A DNA stretch of 58,488 nt from Lysobacteraceae bacterium NML95-0200 (GCA_002798255.1 NWQQ01000032.1:1-58488); one strand, 5' to 3'. Positions 25,318-35,250 are shown, counted from the first letter of the stretch. Notes: a model not told the origin generated them from the letters alone. Made by a program: numbers and translations.

Positions 25318-26339
25318 ATGCCATCACCGCATCCGGCCCGTCCTACGGCTTTGGCCGCAAGCTGCTGTGGCTCATCCGCCGCGAATGGTGGGAGCACCGT
25401 GGCAGCTTCTTCACAGGCCCGGTGATGGCCGGGGGGATTTCCCTCATCCTCACCCTGCTGATGCTGATCATCGGGCAGGTGCTGCTCAGCAAAGACAGGA
25501 CACTAGACGGCAAAATCAACAATCTTGACCTGTCCAAGCTTGACCAGAATACGCTGGCGCAGATGTCGCCCGAGCATTTGCAATCCTATGCCGATGCCAT
25601 CAATGTCAGCCTGCTGCTTGCTGGCACCTGGCCGCTGGTGATTTTCGGCTTTGCGGTGTTTTTCTACCTGCTCGGCGCCCTGTATGACGAGCGCCGCGAC
25701 CGCAGCATCCTGCTATGGAAATCACTGCCGCTTTCCGATACCCAGACCGTGCTCAGCAAGCTCGTCACCGCGCTGCTGGTTGCGCCGCTGAGCGCCAGCC
25801 TGGTTGCGCTCGTCACCGCGCTCGGCTTTGGCCTGCTAATCAGCCTGTTCATCCTGATCAATGGCGGCAATCCGCTCACCCTGTTCTGGGCGCATGTCTC
25901 GCCGCTGCAACTTGCCGGTGGACTGCTTGCCTGGATTCCGATTTACATGCTCTGGGCCTTGCCCACCGTGGGCTGGCTGTTGCTGTGCTCGGCCTGGGCA
26001 CGCAGCGCCCCGTTCCTGTGGAGCCTGCTGGTGCCCATCCTCAGCGGCATCGCCATCAGCATGTTCTCCACCCTGGGCTATTCCAGCAGCTGGTATTGGC
26101 AGCATATTGTCTGGCGACTGATTGCCAGCGCCTGGCCCGGCAGTCATTGGCTCGGCTATATCGGCAACCTTGAAGGCTCACCATCGATATGGCAAGGCCT
26201 CCCGCTCTCCGCCATCAACAGCGAACTCTGGTTCGGCTATCCATTACTGACCCGCCCCACCCTGTGGCTGGGCGCCGTGGCCGGTATCGCCATGATTCTC
26301 ATCGCCATCCGCCTGCGCCGCTGGCGCAGCGAGGCCTGA
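25314..26339 (+). CDS. ABC-2 type transporter permease
   Basis: A 341-residue membrane protein with about six hydrophobic segments: near 38-60, 112-135, 165-190, 210-232, 240-262 and 312-335. A large loop of about 50 residues follows the first helix (KDRTLDGKINNLDLSKLDQN), probably facing the periplasm, as in ABC-2 permeases. The substrate is unknown. Coupled to the ATPase gene by overlap and followed after 27 bases by a lipoprotein gene. A heterodimer is not needed because only one permease gene is present. Confidence 0.88.
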   Translation: MNAITASGPSYGFGRKLLWLIRREWWEHRGSFFTGPVMAGGISLILTLLMLIIGQVLLSKDRTLDGKINNLDLSKLDQNTLAQMSPEHLQSYADAINVSLLLAGTWPLVIFGFAVFFYLLGALYDERRDRSILLWKSLPLSDTQTVLSKLVTALLVAPLSASLVALVTALGFGLLISLFILINGGNPLTLFWAHVSPLQLAGGLLAWIPIYMLWALPTVGWLLLCSAWARSAPFLWSLLVPILSGIAISMFSTLGYSSSWYWQHIVWRLIASAWPGSHWLGYIGNLEGSPSIWQGLPLSAINSELWFGYPLLTRPTLWLGAVAGIAMILIAIRLRRWRSEA

Positions 26340-26366
26340 ACACTCGCAGCCCTGGAGGAACCCCGC

Positions 26367-27077
26367 ATGAGCCCCGTAAAGATTCTGCTCCCCGCCGTGC
26401 TTGGCCTGTCACTGCTGGCCGGCTGCAACAAACAGCCACCGGCCACCGATACAGCCGCACAGGCCGGCACGCCAACCCAGCCGGAAACCATGCTCGGCAG
26501 AATGGTGGCGGACAAAACCGCGCAAATGCGCCAATCCCTGCCCAACAGCTCGCTGATGATTGGCGGCGGCCACGGCATTCGCTTCAATATCAAGGCGCTG
26601 GACAATGTCGATGTCCTCGATGCCGAAAGCCCCATCCAGAGCCTGCCCTTGCTGGAAATCACCGCCCAGGGTGAGGTGCTTATCAACCAGCAGCGCATCG
26701 CGCTCTCGCCCGAGCAGCAGGCACTGACCGCGCGCTATCACCGTCATGCCCAGCAGATTGCCGATGCCGGACTGGATATCGCCATCGCCGGCGCCGACCT
26801 TGGCGGCTCGGCATTGATGCAGGTTGCCAGCGGCTTTTTGAATGGCAAAAGCCAGGCGCAGATAGAAGCTGAAATCACCGCGCAGGCGGAAAAGATCAAA
26901 ACCCGGGCGCGCGGGCTATGCCAGCAAATCAACGGGCTGATGGACATCCAGAACCAGATTGCGCGAACCCTGCCGCAGTTTGAACCTTATGCGCTGATTG
27001 AACCCGGCGTGATTGACAAATGCCTGCAAGACGCTGAGGCCAGCATCACTGATGACGGGCAGGCTGTTGCCCCCTGA
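26367..27077 (+). CDS. Lipoprotein of unknown function in the YtrA/ABC operon
   Basis: A 236-residue lipoprotein. GGAGG lies 9 bases before the ATG at 26367. The signal peptide ends with the lipobox SLLAGC (cysteine at about 20). The mature protein has an early strand-rich part (IRFNIKALDNVDVLDA, LLEITAQGEVLINQQRIAL) followed by helices (ALTARYHRHAQQIADAGLDI) and the segment ADLGGSALMQVASGFL. This pattern recalls DUF2884/YggN-type proteins, but I hold that weakly. Two cysteines in the C-terminal part (GLCQQI, DKCLQD) may be paired. It is the last gene of the operon. Confidence 0.7.
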   Translation: MSPVKILLPAVLGLSLLAGCNKQPPATDTAAQAGTPTQPETMLGRMVADKTAQMRQSLPNSSLMIGGGHGIRFNIKALDNVDVLDAESPIQSLPLLEITAQGEVLINQQRIALSPEQQALTARYHRHAQQIADAGLDIAIAGADLGGSALMQVASGFLNGKSQAQIEAEITAQAEKIKTRARGLCQQINGLMDIQNQIARTLPQFEPYALIEPGVIDKCLQDAEASITDDGQAVAP

Positions 27078-27092
27078 TTTTTAAAAGTATCA

Positions 27093-27119
27093 GGCTGAGC
27101 CTGCCCCGCAGGCTCGGCC
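27093..27119 (+). terminator. Probable terminator of the YtrA/ABC operon
   Basis: A stem of up to 12 bp (27093-27104 with 27108-27119, one T-G pair) around a CCC loop begins 15 bases after the lipoprotein stop. The tail (ATTTACTG) is only weakly T-rich, so efficiency is uncertain. Confidence 0.55.
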
Positions 27120-27594
27120 ATTTACTGTCCCCGGCGCGAGCCGCTTACCCTGCCGAAGCCGCTATATCGCCATTGTCCGCACGCGCCTTCCTTTGCGGTG
27201 ATTCAGGCTGTCATTGCACTTTCAGCGCCGGGATATGCGCCCGGCAGCGCACCCACTTTCTTTCAAAAAGAAAGTGGGCAAAGAAACTGCCCTGGCTACC
27301 GCGCCCCGCTGCGCGGGGTTCCCTGCGTTCCTCGCGACCAATGGCGGCAGGGCAAACTCGCATCGCTACGCGCTGCTCAAACATACCCTGCCTTCTCCCA
27401 TTGGTCGCTGTGGTACTCGGCGCGTCCGAACAGGGCAAAAATCAAAAGCCATAACCACACCCCGTCCCGGCATCACGGTAATGACTACGGGGTCGAAACT
27501 GCCAGGACGAACCAAGTGCCCATAAAGTCGCCAAGGTCTTGCCGGAAGCCCCGGGAAAATGACGCCTGACAAATGGCAGACCAATGCTGATTTC
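27120..27594. other. Non-coding region between the ABC operon and moeB
   Basis: About 475 bases with no credible gene. The centre is the structured repeat described separately (27252-27440). Open frames of 90-120 codons cross the repeat in several frames but have no ribosome sites and low-complexity translations. I see nothing in 27441-27594. Confidence 0.55.
27252..27440. repeat. Structured intergenic repeat with three inverted repeats
   Basis: Three nested elements are visible: a perfect 12-bp hairpin (CCCACTTTCTTT 27252-27263 with 27267-27278, loop CAA), a 6-bp GC hairpin (CCCCGC 27304-27309 with GCGGGG 27313-27318) and an 11-bp inverted repeat (GCGACCAATGG 27334-27344 with CCATTGGTCGC 27398-27408). 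The part around 27279-27312 matches the fragment at 17637-17670. I recall similar blocks as high-copy intergenic repeats in xanthomonads and pseudomonads; from the window alone only two related places are visible. Confidence 0.6.
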
Positions 27595-28665
27595 TCAGCC
27601 ACTTGCACCGCAGGCCGGGCATTCCGGGTCGGGGCGCAGCCGGGTTTGCCAAAAACGCATGGCAAGTGCGTCCAGTTGCAACAAGCGTCCCGTCAGCGGC
27701 TCGCCGATTTCCAGAACCAATTTGATGGCTTCGGTGGCCTGAATCAGGCCGATAATGCCGGGCAATACCCCCAGCACCCCGGCCTCGGCGCAGTTGGGCG
27801 CATCCGTGGGTGCCTCGGGAAACAGGCAGCGATAGCAGGGCGCAATACCCGGCTTGCGACCGGCATCAAACACGCTCACCTGGCCGGCAAAGCGCTGCAC
27901 TGCGCCATACACCAGCGGCTTGGCAAGCTTGATGCAGGCATCATTCAACACATGACGGGTAGGGAAATTATCGGCGCCATCGAGCACCACATCGGCATCG
28001 GCAATCAGGTGTTCCGCATTGCCTGCATCCACACGGGCATTGACCGCTTCCACATGAATTTTCGGATTGAGCGCGGTAAGCCGTTCAAGTGCAGAATCCA
28101 CCTTGGGCTGCCCAAGGGCCGCATCCACATGCAGGATTTGCCGTTGCAGATTGCTGCGCTCGACCACATCCGCATCCACCAGCCGCAAATGGCCAATACC
28201 GGCAGCAGCCAGATAAAACGCCGCCGGTGAGCCAAGCCCGCCCGCCCCGACCACGGTGATGCGCGCATTTTGCAGACGTTTTTGTCCTGCAATGCCGACC
28301 TGCGGCAGGCGGAACTGGCGCGAATAACGCGCCAGAAAATCCTCATCAAGCGCCGAGCGGGTCATCGGCAGACCGGCTGCCTGCCAGGCTTCAGTGCCCC
28401 CCTCGACACTGGCGATATGGGCAAAGCCCTGCGCCTGCAAATGCTGCACCAGTTGCAGCGAGCGCAGGCCGCGCTGGCAAATCAGCAGGATTTCCTGCTG
28501 CACGGGCAGTAATGCCGGATTTTCCAGCAGCATATCCTGCGACAGCGCCTCTGCGCCCTCGGCCATACCGCTGGCCTGCTCGGCCTCACTGCGAATATCC
28601 ACAAGCCGCGCACCGGCTTGCCGACGCTGATGCGCCGCATCGGCTGATAGGCGTTTGACCTCCAT
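27595..28665 (-). CDS. Rhodanese-MoeB/ThiF fusion (sulfur-carrier adenylyltransferase)
   Basis: A 356-residue protein joining an N-terminal rhodanese domain (about 1-105) with an E1-like MoeB/ThiF domain (about 112-356). The rhodanese active loop is intact: C63 in CQRGLRS. The E1 part has the nucleotide motif GAGGLGSP (140-147), ERSNLQRQ, and two CxxC pairs for zinc (CYRC and CPAC). Such enzymes adenylate the C-terminus of a sulfur carrier (MoaD or ThiS) and may pass sulfur to it. In MOCS3/Uba4-like enzymes the rhodanese is at the C-terminus, so this order is the reverse. It overlaps the der stop by one base (TGATG). Confidence 0.9.
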   Translation of the reverse strand: MEVKRLSADAAHQRRQAGARLVDIRSEAEQASGMAEGAEALSQDMLLENPALLPVQQEILLICQRGLRSLQLVQHLQAQGFAHIASVEGGTEAWQAAGLPMTRSALDEDFLARYSRQFRLPQVGIAGQKRLQNARITVVGAGGLGSPAAFYLAAAGIGHLRLVDADVVERSNLQRQILHVDAALGQPKVDSALERLTALNPKIHVEAVNARVDAGNAEHLIADADVVLDGADNFPTRHVLNDACIKLAKPLVYGAVQRFAGQVSVFDAGRKPGIAPCYRCLFPEAPTDAPNCAEAGVLGVLPGIIGLIQATEAIKLVLEIGEPLTGRLLQLDALAMRFWQTRLRPDPECPACGASG

Positions 28666-30062
28666 CAGCGACGCTTGACGTGCCGGATCAGGCGGCGTTT
28701 CTTGGCAATCTGCCGCTCGGTCAGCTCGTTTTTCTTGTCCTTGTAAGGGTTATCCCCTTCCTTGAACACGAAGCGCACCGGCGTGCCGATGAGTTTGAAG
28801 CGACGGCGAAAGAAGTTTTCCAGATAGCGCTTGTAGCTATCGGCCAGCGTGGACAGGCGATTGCCGTGCACGATAAAGGTCGGCGGATTGCTGCCGCCGG
28901 GATGGGCAAAGCGCATCTTCGCCACATGCCCGCGCACTGTCGGCGGCGGGTTGCTCTGGTAGGCCATTTCCATCGCCCGTGTGACTTCGCTGGTGCCAAA
29001 CTCGCGCATCGCCGAGGCATGGGCGCGATGCACGGCGCGGAACAGCTCGCGCAGGCCGGAGCCATGCAGGGCAGAAATACGCACTGCCTCGGCCCAGTTG
29101 ACAAAGGCCAGCTTGCGCGAGAGCAGGTCTTCGGCCTGCTGGCGCTGGTAATCGGAGAGGCCATCCCATTTGTTGATGGCGACCACCAGGGCGCGGCCAG
29201 CCTCCAAAATGGCGCTGAGCACGGTGGCATCTTGGTCGGTGACGCCTTCGGTGGCATCGAGCATCAATACCGCCACCTGGCATTGCTCGATCGCCTGCAG
29301 GGTTTTGACGGCGGAGAATTTTTCCACTGCCTCATCGACCCGCGATTTGCGCCTGAGGCCTGCGGTATCAATCAGCCGGTATTTGCGACCATCACGCTCC
29401 AAGTCCACGGCGATGGAGTCGCGCGTGGTGCCGGGCACGTCCGAGGCAATCATCCGCTCCTCGCCCAGAATGCGGTTCACCAGCGTGGATTTGCCCACAT
29501 TCGGGCGGCCGATGAAGGCGATACGGATGCGCTCGGGGTCTTCATCCAGCACTTCGCCCTGGCCGGCTTCAGGCAGGCGCGGATAGATTTCATCGAGCAG
29601 ATCATCAATGCCCGAGCGGTGCGAGGCTGCCGTCGGGATAATCGCGTCAAAACCGTAATGGGCAAACTCCGACAAGGCTTGACGGGTGTCGATGCCATCA
29701 ACTTTGTTGACCACCAGCAGCATTGGTCGGCCGGACTTGCGCAGCCAGCGCAGGATTTCATCATCCAGCGCCGACGGGCCTTCGCGGCCATCAACCACGA
29801 ACAAAATCAGGTCGGCTTCTTCCGCCCCGGCGCGCGCCTGCTTGGCCGTGGCACCGGCAAGACCGGTTTCATCGCCAGCAATACCGCCGGTATCGACCAG
29901 CACGAACGGCCGACTCTCGCGCAGGCGGCAGACGCCGTAATGACGGTCACGGGTCACCCCCGGCTGATCGTGCACCAGCGCATCACGGCTGCGGGTAAAA
30001 GCATTGAACAGCGTGGACTTGCCGACATTGGGCCGTCCCACCAGCGCAACGGTCGGCAACAT
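28665..30062 (-). CDS. der: Ribosome-associated GTPase Der (EngA)
   Basis: Der is an essential GTPase with two G domains in tandem that supports 50S subunit assembly. The 465 residues show G1 motifs GRPNVGKST at about 9-17 and again near 187-195, each with DTGG/DTAG and NKVD/NKWD motifs, and a C-terminal KH-like domain that ends in a basic tail ([13 protein letters not shown]). It starts 3 bases after the bamB stop, the usual bamB-der order in gammaproteobacteria. Confidence 0.97.
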   Translation of the reverse strand: MLPTVALVGRPNVGKSTLFNAFTRSRDALVHDQPGVTRDRHYGVCRLRESRPFVLVDTGGIAGDETGLAGATAKQARAGAEEADLILFVVDGREGPSALDDEILRWLRKSGRPMLLVVNKVDGIDTRQALSEFAHYGFDAIIPTAASHRSGIDDLLDEIYPRLPEAGQGEVLDEDPERIRIAFIGRPNVGKSTLVNRILGEERMIASDVPGTTRDSIAVDLERDGRKYRLIDTAGLRRKSRVDEAVEKFSAVKTLQAIEQCQVAVLMLDATEGVTDQDATVLSAILEAGRALVVAINKWDGLSDYQRQQAEDLLSRKLAFVNWAEAVRISALHGSGLRELFRAVHRAHASAMREFGTSEVTRAMEMAYQSNPPPTVRGHVAKMRFAHPGGSNPPTFIVHGNRLSTLADSYKRYLENFFRRRFKLIGTPVRFVFKEGDNPYKDKKNELTERQIAKKRRLIRHVKRR

Positions 30063-30065
30063 CGG

Positions 30066-31250
30066 TTACGGCTCCAGACGGTAAGCGGTCAGCGTGCCTT
30101 CGCTGTCCTGCACCAGCAGCATGCCATCGTCCACCACCGGCTGGGCGGTAATCGCCTTGCGCGATGCGCGACTGCGGGCAGCAAGCTGGCCATCATCCAT
30201 GCGCAGCCAGTGCAGATAGCCGTCATAGTCGCCAACCACCACATAATCGCCCTGCACCGCAGGCGCGCTCAGCTTGCGGCGGGCAAACGCATCCTGTTGC
30301 CACATTGCCGCGCCATTGCTGCGGTCCAGCGCCCATACCACGTCCCTGGCATCAGTCACTGCCAGACGATAGGCACCCAGCCCGACACCGCCAGTACCGC
30401 CGTTTTCCTGCATCCACAAAACGCGCCCGGTCGGCGCTTCAATCGCCAGGGTGCGCGGCTTGAAGCTGGAGACATACAGCAGGGTGTCGTCGATGACCGG
30501 CTGGCCATCAACATCGTTCATGCGCTCAAGCTCGCTGCGGCCTTCGGGCTGCGCCACGGTGACATCCCACAGCTCGGCGCCTTCATTGACCGACAGCGCC
30601 ACCAGCTTGCCATTGTCATTGCCGACAAACAGATAGCCCGGCCCCAGGGTAAGCCCGGCATTGCCGCGCACGGTCAGTGCCGGCATGTCCGCCTGCCAGC
30701 GCCAGCGTTCTGCGCCACTGGCCGCATCAAAGGCGGTCACCCGGCCATCATTGCTGCGCACCATCACCACACCGCCCTGAATCGCCGGGGCAGCGATGAC
30801 TTCGTTGTTCACTTTGCTGCGCCAACGCTCACTGCCGTTCATTGCATCCAGCGCAACGACTTCACCATCCAGGCTGCCAACCACCACCAGGCCATCGCCG
30901 ACACCGGGGCCGCCACTCCAGCGCGATTTTTTCTCGCCACTCCAGCTCCACAGGGTCTGGCCGTTGTTGAGGTCCAGGGCGCGCACCGCCATCCCCGCCG
31001 CCGCCGCATAGACCCGGCCATCGTCGACCACCGGGCGCTGCCGCGCACCGCTGGCATCCCCGCCCTTGCCAAGACTCACCGACCAGATTTTTTGCGGGTT
31101 GACGCTTGCAGTGAAGTCCACCAGCTCGGCAGGCTTTTCTGCCTTTTTTTCCTTGCTGCTGAACCACCCTTTCATGGTGCTGCAACCGGCGAGCGCAACG
31201 GCGCAGACGGCGATGGCACTGACACGGGTCAAGCTGGAGCTAAGTTGCAT
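30066..31250 (-). CDS. bamB: Outer membrane protein assembly factor BamB
   Basis: BamB is the lipoprotein beta-propeller of the BAM complex, which inserts beta-barrel proteins into the outer membrane and is thought to bind BamA POTRA domains. The ATG at 31250 has AAGGA 6 bases upstream. A lipoprotein signal ends in VALAGC (cysteine near 23). The remainder of the 394 residues forms PQQ-like propeller blades, with repeats such as GRVYAAAAGMAVRALDLNNG and DGEVVALDAMNGSERWRS. It follows yfgM by 44 bases. Confidence 0.95.
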   Translation of the reverse strand: MQLSSSLTRVSAIAVCAVALAGCSTMKGWFSSKEKKAEKPAELVDFTASVNPQKIWSVSLGKGGDASGARQRPVVDDGRVYAAAAGMAVRALDLNNGQTLWSWSGEKKSRWSGGPGVGDGLVVVGSLDGEVVALDAMNGSERWRSKVNNEVIAAPAIQGGVVMVRSNDGRVTAFDAASGAERWRWQADMPALTVRGNAGLTLGPGYLFVGNDNGKLVALSVNEGAELWDVTVAQPEGRSELERMNDVDGQPVIDDTLLYVSSFKPRTLAIEAPTGRVLWMQENGGTGGVGLGAYRLAVTDARDVVWALDRSNGAAMWQQDAFARRKLSAPAVQGDYVVVGDYDGYLHWLRMDDGQLAARSRASRKAITAQPVVDDGMLLVQDSEGTLTAYRLEP

Positions 31251-31294
31251 GAGTATTCCTTGAGAGCGTTTAACTGGAAGGCTTGTGCAGGGAA

Positions 31295-31945
31295 TCAACC
31301 AGCCGTGGCGGCAGTCCGGGCTTCGGCGCTGGCAGCCGCTGCGGCATCCGCACCGGCATGCGCCAGTTTGATTTCCACAAGTTGACGCGCAGGTGAACCT
31401 TCTTCCAGGGTACGCAGGGCTTTCTGGTAAGCCTCGCGGGCGGCTCCGGCCTGGCCCAGGGCAAGCTGGGCATCACCGATGATTTCCAGCGCATCGGCAT
31501 CTTCGGCCTTGCCCAGCAGTTTCAGGGCTTCCTCATGCTTGCCGGTATCCACCAGCAGGCGCGCGATACGGCGTTCAACCACGCGACTGAGAGCCGGGTC
31601 TTTGCTTTCAAGCCCGCGCAAAGTCGCAATTGCCTCGTCCAGCTTTCCGGCATCCACCTGCACCTTGGCAAGTTCAAGCCCGGCCAGCACCTGATAAACC
31701 GTCCCCCGGGGCAGCTCGGCATAGTTTTTGGCAACGGCATCCATATCCCCGCCCAGCTTTTGCTGGAAGCTGTCATAGGCCATGGCCTCCGCCGCCTGGT
31801 CGGCGCTGCGCTTGTCCTGCCACCAGTGCCAGCCCCAGACCAGGGCCAGGCCGACGGCCACGCCGCCAATCAGGCCAGCGGCATTGCGTTGCAGCCACGC
31901 GCGGACGCGCTCACCCTGCTCGTGTTCGTTCAAAAGTTCATCCAT
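31295..31945 (-). CDS. yfgM: YfgM family tetratricopeptide protein (ancillary SecYEG translocon subunit)
   Basis: A 216-residue inner-membrane protein with one helix (about 24-42, GLIGGVAVGLALVWGWHWW) and a periplasmic TPR-like domain. YfgM in E. coli attaches to SecYEG and PpiD and helps hand over exported proteins. The ATG at 31945 is chosen by the ribosome site GGA 7 bases upstream. The C-terminus is an Ala-rich tail (AGADAAAAASAEARTAA). Its place directly before bamB is conserved in many gammaproteobacteria. Confidence 0.9.
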   Translation of the reverse strand: MDELLNEHEQGERVRAWLQRNAAGLIGGVAVGLALVWGWHWWQDKRSADQAAEAMAYDSFQQKLGGDMDAVAKNYAELPRGTVYQVLAGLELAKVQVDAGKLDEAIATLRGLESKDPALSRVVERRIARLLVDTGKHEEALKLLGKAEDADALEIIGDAQLALGQAGAAREAYQKALRTLEEGSPARQLVEIKLAHAGADAAAAASAEARTAATAG

Positions 31946-32022
31946 AGGGAATCCGCTTGCAAGAGTCAAAGCCCCGGGCATGGGGGCGGGAAATCAAAAT
32001 CGGGGGAAATTTTGCCAAAGGC

Positions 32023-32802
32023 TTATTCACCTTCGGCAAAACTGCCGTCAGAGGATACCGCAAAGCGGGCGACGTTCGAGCGCAGCCAGGGGCTGATATC
32101 CACCGGCTGACCGGCACGCAGCACACGCACCTGCGAGGCATTGCCCAGCACCACACGCCCCAGCTCGCTGCTGCTGAACTGGCGGCTGTCACCGGCCTTC
32201 ATCAGCCCTTTTTCCAGCAGCTCGCCCCCGGCATCATGGAACTGCACCCAGCTCTCCCCATCAAACTCAAAGCTCAGCAACGCCGTGGGCGCGGCTACGG
32301 GTTTGGACAGCGGCGTCATCGAGGCCGTGACCGGGTTGCGCATATTGCCGCTGTTTGCGCTTTCCAGCCGCAACTGCTGCGCGGCAAGCAGCTCGCTTTC
32401 GGGCACTGGCGAACGGTTCAGTGCCATCCAGGTGGGAATCACCAGACCCAAGGTCATCACCACATATACGGTTTTCATGCCAAGCTGGTTGATGAAGCGT
32501 TCCCAGGAGGAAACATGACTGCGGCTGACCAGCTGCACCGGCTCGGCCGGGGTCAGCAGCTCGGCCTCCGCCAGCACGGCCTCCACGTCCAGCCCCAGCA
32601 ATCTGGCATAGCTGCGCAACTGGCCGCGCACGAACACCGGCGCGCCCAGCGATGCCCAGTTGCCCGCTTCCAGCGCGCGCAATACCCGCACCGGCATATG
32701 CAGACGGGCACTGACATCCTCCAGCGACATGCCTGCTCGCAGCCGCGCCTGTTGCAACGTCTGGCCCTGGGCGATATGGCTGTCCGGATTGGCATGACTC
32801 AT
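32023..32802 (-). CDS. RodZ-like helix-turn-helix membrane protein
   Basis: A 259-residue protein with a cytoplasmic N-terminal helix-turn-helix (about 12-80, QARLRAGMSLEDVSARLHMP), one membrane helix (about 113-133, VYVVMTLGLVIPTWMAL) and a periplasmic DUF4115 domain (about 185-259). This is the RodZ arrangement, which links MreB to the cell-wall machinery. The ATG at 32802 follows the pilF stop by four bases. The gene between pilF and yfgM is often annotated rodZ in related bacteria, although hisS or ispG genes usual elsewhere are missing here. Confidence 0.85.
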   Translation of the reverse strand: MSHANPDSHIAQGQTLQQARLRAGMSLEDVSARLHMPVRVLRALEAGNWASLGAPVFVRGQLRSYARLLGLDVEAVLAEAELLTPAEPVQLVSRSHVSSWERFINQLGMKTVYVVMTLGLVIPTWMALNRSPVPESELLAAQQLRLESANSGNMRNPVTASMTPLSKPVAAPTALLSFEFDGESWVQFHDAGGELLEKGLMKAGDSRQFSSSELGRVVLGNASQVRVLRAGQPVDISPWLRSNVARFAVSSDGSFAEGE

Positions 32803-32806
32803 CGGT

Positions 32807-33613
32807 TCAATTCCCGGTAGAGGGGTTGGAGGGAAAGTCGCGCTGCAAACGCTCGCGGTAACGTGCCGCAGCACGAGTATCGCCCATTCTGAGCTCGATT
32901 TGTTCGGCACTTTGCAAAAGTGTGGCAGTCACCGGCTGCAGCGCCAGGCGGCGTTCAATAAAGGCGCGCGCCTCCAGCAACTGCCCTTGCGCCAGCGCAT
33001 GCGTAGCGAGTGTCTCCAGCGCCAGCCGGTTTTCTGCATCCAGCTGCAGCGACTGGCGCAGATAAGTGACCGCACGCCCGGCATTGCCCGCACGCAGGGC
33101 GCAGGCACCAGCATTGGCGAGCGTGTCGGCGCGGCTTTGCGCATCGCCCAGCCGTTCAATGGCATAGTCCAGATAGCGCAGCGATTCCTCAAAACGCTGC
33201 TGGCCGCACAGCCAGGCGCCGTAATTATTGGCCTCGGCAGCGCCGCCGCCCGATACCTGCATCGCCTTGAACAGCCAGTCGCCAGACTCGGCCTCGCGGC
33301 CACGCCGTGCGGCAATCGCGCCCATCAGGGTATGCGCATCGGCAGAAGCAGGGTCGGCCTTGAGCGCCTCGCGGCTGAGTCGCTCGGCGGCTTCAAAATC
33401 ATTGCCCTGCAAGGCGGAGGTCGCGCGCACCACCCAGTCATGCGCCGACATGCGCGCCTTGTCCTGCTGGCTGTCGCGCGCCACCACCGGCCTTCTGGCC
33501 TGTTCCACCTTGCCCTTGCCGATGACATCCTGACGGATGAAAGTGAGCTTGCTGCATCCGCCCAGCAGCGGCAACAACAGCAGAAATCCGGCAAGGCGTC
33601 GGTCAAGCCGCAT
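32807..33613 (-). CDS. pilF: Type IV pilus biogenesis/stability lipoprotein PilF (PilW)
   Basis: PilF is the outer-membrane lipoprotein that lets the PilQ secretin assemble. A lipoprotein signal ends in LLGGC (cysteine near 20). The mature 250 residues hold TPR motifs (for example [40 protein letters not shown]), where the NNYGxxLC sequence is typical of PilF. The ATG at 33613 overlaps the rlmN end by 11 bases. The ndk-rlmN-pilF-rodZ order is conserved among gammaproteobacteria. Confidence 0.92.
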   Translation of the reverse strand: MRLDRRLAGFLLLLPLLGGCSKLTFIRQDVIGKGKVEQARRPVVARDSQQDKARMSAHDWVVRATSALQGNDFEAAERLSREALKADPASADAHTLMGAIAARRGREAESGDWLFKAMQVSGGGAAEANNYGAWLCGQQRFEESLRYLDYAIERLGDAQSRADTLANAGACALRAGNAGRAVTYLRQSLQLDAENRLALETLATHALAQGQLLEARAFIERRLALQPVTATLLQSAEQIELRMGDTRAAARYRERLQRDFPSNPSTGN

Positions 33614-34805
33614 GGCGCCCCTCGGCAGCGGCAAGCCGCTTGGCATGTTCGGCCTGACGGCGAGTGCGATCGAGCACCTGGCCTTTGAGCTGACCGCAGG
33701 CGGCATCGATATCATCACCACGGGTACGGCGCAGCGGCGCCACCAGCCCGGCATTGTTCAGCACCTTCTGGAAGGCACGGATTTCCACCTCGCCTGAACG
33801 CTGATAGCGGGCACCGGGGAACGGATTGAACGGAATCAGATTGACCTTGGCGGCATCCTTCATCTGCACCCGGCGGTCGAAATCGCGCATCAGCTTCGCC
33901 AGCGCGCGGGCATGTTCGGGCTGGTCGTTGACCCCGCGCATCAGGGTGTATTCAAAGGTGACCGATTCGCCCTTCTTGCGCAGCGCATAGCGCACGCAGG
34001 CATCCATCAGCGTGGCGATATCGTATTTGCGGTTCAGCGGCACCAGCTGGTTGCGCAGCTCGTCAAACGGCGCATGCAGCGATACCGCCAGCGATACATC
34101 GCTCTCGGCGGCCAGCCGGTCAATCATCGGCACCATGCCAGCAGTGGACAGGGTGACGCGCTTGTTGGCAAGCCCATAGCCCAAGTCATCGCGCATCACG
34201 CTCATCGCGCGCACCACGTTGTCGAAATTCATCAGCGGCTCGCCCATGCCCATCATCACCACATTGGTGAGGCGGCGCTGCTGGTGCGGCACATTGCCAA
34301 GATGTTTGCCCGCCACCCAGACCTGGCCGATGATTTCGGCGGTGGACAGATTGCGGTTGAAGCCCTGGGTAGCGGTCGAGCAGAAGCTGCAATTAAGCCC
34401 GCAGCCGACCTGCGAGGACACGCACAGGGTGCCGCGCCCCTTGTCGGGGATGTAAACGGTTTCGATGGCATTGCCGCCATCCATGCCCAGCAGCCATTTA
34501 TGGGTGCCGTCTTCCGAACCCTTGTCGAACAAGGTGTTCGGCACCACGATTTCGGCAGCGTCTTCGAGCTTGGCGCGCAGCGCCTTGCCCAGGTCGGTCA
34601 TCTCCTCGAACGAGGTGACATGGCGGTGATGAATCCACTTCATCACCTGCTGGGCGCGGAAACGCTTTTCATCCAGCGTTTCCACAAAAAACTTTTCAAG
34701 CCCGGCCCTATCCAGGTCGAGCAGGTTTTGCTTGCCCGAGCCCGCAGCCGCCAGCGGCACCTTGACGGCGCCTTGTGCTTGTTGCGGCTGTGGGTTCTGG
34801 CTCAT
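33603..34805 (-). CDS. rlmN: Dual-specificity 23S rRNA A2503 / tRNA A37 C2-methyltransferase RlmN
   Basis: RlmN is a radical-SAM enzyme that methylates carbon 2 of adenosine 2503 in 23S rRNA and of A37 in some tRNAs. The iron-sulfur motif is [11 protein letters not shown], at about residue 140. The essential second cysteine near the C-terminus lies in [10 protein letters not shown]. The start at 34805 (MSQNPQPQ) gives 400 residues including an N-terminal extension rich in Gln and Ala; the ribosome site is weak. It lies 16 bases after ndk. Confidence 0.96.
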   Translation of the reverse strand: MSQNPQPQQAQGAVKVPLAAAGSGKQNLLDLDRAGLEKFFVETLDEKRFRAQQVMKWIHHRHVTSFEEMTDLGKALRAKLEDAAEIVVPNTLFDKGSEDGTHKWLLGMDGGNAIETVYIPDKGRGTLCVSSQVGCGLNCSFCSTATQGFNRNLSTAEIIGQVWVAGKHLGNVPHQQRRLTNVVMMGMGEPLMNFDNVVRAMSVMRDDLGYGLANKRVTLSTAGMVPMIDRLAAESDVSLAVSLHAPFDELRNQLVPLNRKYDIATLMDACVRYALRKKGESVTFEYTLMRGVNDQPEHARALAKLMRDFDRRVQMKDAAKVNLIPFNPFPGARYQRSGEVEIRAFQKVLNNAGLVAPLRRTRGDDIDAACGQLKGQVLDRTRRQAEHAKRLAAAEGRHAA

Positions 34806-34821
34806 CGCACGCTCTCTTGGC

Positions 34822-35250
34822 TTAGCCGCGCGCGTGCACTTCGGTGGCCGGGAAAAAGTAAGCGATTTCAATCGCGGCATTCTCCAGCGAGTCCGAGCCG
34901 TGCACGGCATTGGCGTCGATGGACTCGGCAAAATCGGCGCGGATGGTGCCTGCTGCCGCTTCCTTGGGATTGGTCGCGCCCATCAGCTCGCGGTTCTTCA
35001 ACACTGCGCCTTCGCCTTCGAGCACCTGAATCATCACCGGGCCGGACACCATGAAATCCACCAGCGCGCCAAAGAACGGACGCTCACGGTGCACGGCATA
35101 AAAGCCTTCGGCCTCGGCACGCGAGAGCTGGGTGAACTTGGCCGCGGCAATCTTCAGGCCGTTCTTTTCAAAGCGGCTATAGATTTCGCCAATCACATTC
35201 TTGGCAACGGCATCGGGTTTGATGATGGACAGGGTGCGCTCAAGCGCCAT
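34822..35250 (-). CDS. ndk: Nucleoside diphosphate kinase
   Basis: Transfers the gamma-phosphate between nucleoside di- and triphosphates through a phosphohistidine. The 142-residue protein has the active-site H117 in NAVHGSDS and the start [18 protein letters not shown] lies 6 bases before the ATG at 35250. It is the first gene of the ndk-rlmN-pilF-rodZ group. Confidence 0.97.
   Translation of the reverse strand: MALERTLSIIKPDAVAKNVIGEIYSRFEKNGLKIAAAKFTQLSRAEAEGFYAVHRERPFFGALVDFMVSGPVMIQVLEGEGAVLKNRELMGATNPKEAAAGTIRADFAESIDANAVHGSDSLENAAIEIAYFFPATEVHARG

Noticed and set aside
27173-27569. Several open frames of 90-120 codons after the ABC operon
   Set aside because: They cross the structured repeat in three frames, a well-known source of false gene calls, and show no family feature.
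28680-31385. A 901-codon open frame on the plus strand
   Set aside because: It lies antisense to der, bamB and the end of yfgM, all of which have complete family motifs. Its translation has no domain and it arises from GC-rich codon use.
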